DNA of 64,000 nucleotides from Sphingobacteriia bacterium 28-36-52 (GTDB lineage: Bacteria > Bacteroidota > Bacteroidia > Chitinophagales > Chitinophagaceae), in assembly GCA_002281575.1 (NCBI GenBank), contig NCGN01000002.1, positions 124,001-188,000 on the forward strand. The letters are read 5' to 3'. Every line of letters starts with the position of its first letter. The stretch's first letter is position 1. Under the pieces are notes generated by a model. That model did no database searches, was not told the DNA's origin, and was given only the letters and a program-made list of their open reading frames with translations. The position numbers and the translations under genes were made by a program. Positions 63,886-64,000 of this stretch are shown here, one piece after another.

Positions 63886-64000
63886 GCATTTTCTGCTTCG
63901 TATACTTCGTCTATCAACAAGTGCTTTCCGTCTGCTGCTTGAGTAGCTAACTCATCGCATCTATTATTCATTGCGTTATCAGCGTGCCCTTTTACCCAAA
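63882..64000 (-). CDS. rnhA: Ribonuclease HI, C-terminal end (5' part outside window)
   Basis: The minus strand from base 64000 reads, in one frame, WVKGHADNAMNNRCDELATQ and continues for about 18 more residues to a TAA at 63882-63884. WVKGHA..N.RCDELA is the C-terminal signature of RNase HI, including the flexible catalytic His and the last metal-binding Asp. The enzyme cuts RNA in RNA-DNA hybrids. Only 38-39 codons lie in the window. Confidence 0.92.
   Translation of the reverse strand, partial: WVKGHADNAMNNRCDELATQAADGKHLLIDEVYEAENA

Overview
The window is an A+T-rich (mid-30s % GC by eye) chromosomal stretch from a Bacteroidota bacterium, most likely the Chitinophagaceae/Sphingobacteriia side. 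The signs are a type-B succinate dehydrogenase (sdhCAB), DUF4294, DUF1684 and DUF2147 proteins, GH3-type acyl-adenylate enzymes, secreted proteins whose signal peptides end in Ala-Gln, almost no Shine-Dalgarno sequences, and -7 boxes of the TAnnTTTG type. Genes are densely packed with many 1-4 base overlaps. No insertion sequence, prophage, CRISPR array, SusC/SusD pair or recognisable defence island was seen. It reads as core genome with scattered lineage-specific genes.

Region by region. 1-4.5 kb: the 3' part of an NtrY-like sensor kinase, a PolX/PHP protein with a degraded polymerase site, a Lys/Ala/Pro-repeat histone-like protein and the rplU-rpmA ribosomal operon. 4.5-9.1 kb: a GH3-like adenylating enzyme, dxr, the site-2 protease rseP and the tmRNA gene with its terminator. 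9.1-17.3 kb: a DUF2147 protein, an outer-membrane barrel, amtB, then a saccharide block (GH2 beta-galactosidase, GH27 alpha-galactosidase, DUF985 cupin). 17.3-24.5 kb: an ECF sigma/anti-sigma pair, a cytosolic-looking NlpC/P60 peptidase, a leftward tract (S9 peptidase, trmN6-like, lipoprotein, ppa, half-size TauE, small membrane protein) and a histidine-kinase-like protein with no ATPase domain. 24.5-28.1 kb: sdhCAB. 28.3-37.6 kb: a MacB-like permease, tsaD, a YbiT-like ABC-F protein, an M14 carboxypeptidase, an L,D-transpeptidase and a hybrid kinase. 37.6-42.8 kb: aspartate kinase, fbp, an ABC ATPase, a DinB/YfiT-like protein and two adjacent NUDIX genes. 42.8-49.6 kb: a leftward eight-gene tract (arginase-like, membrane protein, radical SAM, EamA, TauE, TonB-like, folC), where the first five genes overlap or nearly touch. 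49.7-55.1 kb: a membrane protein, ccmE-ccmF, DUF4294, the N-degron pair clpS-aat and tRNA-Val(TAC). 55.2-64 kb: a GH26 mannanase, a secreted YciI-like protein, DUF1569, an alcohol dehydrogenase, a leftward set (yraN, ferredoxin-fold protein, a TlpA-thioredoxin/DUF1684 fusion, yggU, secreted RidA), manA, a DUF6580-like membrane protein and the 3' end of rnhA.

Functional links. GH26 mannanase, GH27 alpha-galactosidase, GH2 beta-galactosidase and ManA would together cover (galacto)mannan breakdown and entry of mannose-6-phosphate into central metabolism, though they are not in one locus. ClpS with Aat, together with tmRNA, point to N-degron and ribosome-rescue proteolysis. CcmE/CcmF supply c-type cytochromes, and sdhCAB feeds electrons to quinone. 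The best candidates for undescribed biology are the arginase-like/membrane/radical SAM unit, the TlpA-DUF1684 fusion, the kinase lacking its ATPase domain, and several enzymes with degraded active sites (PolX polymerase domain, second cassette of the ABC-F protein). Start codons were moved from the longest possible frame to an internal ATG where signal peptides, family lengths or neighbour spacing favoured it.
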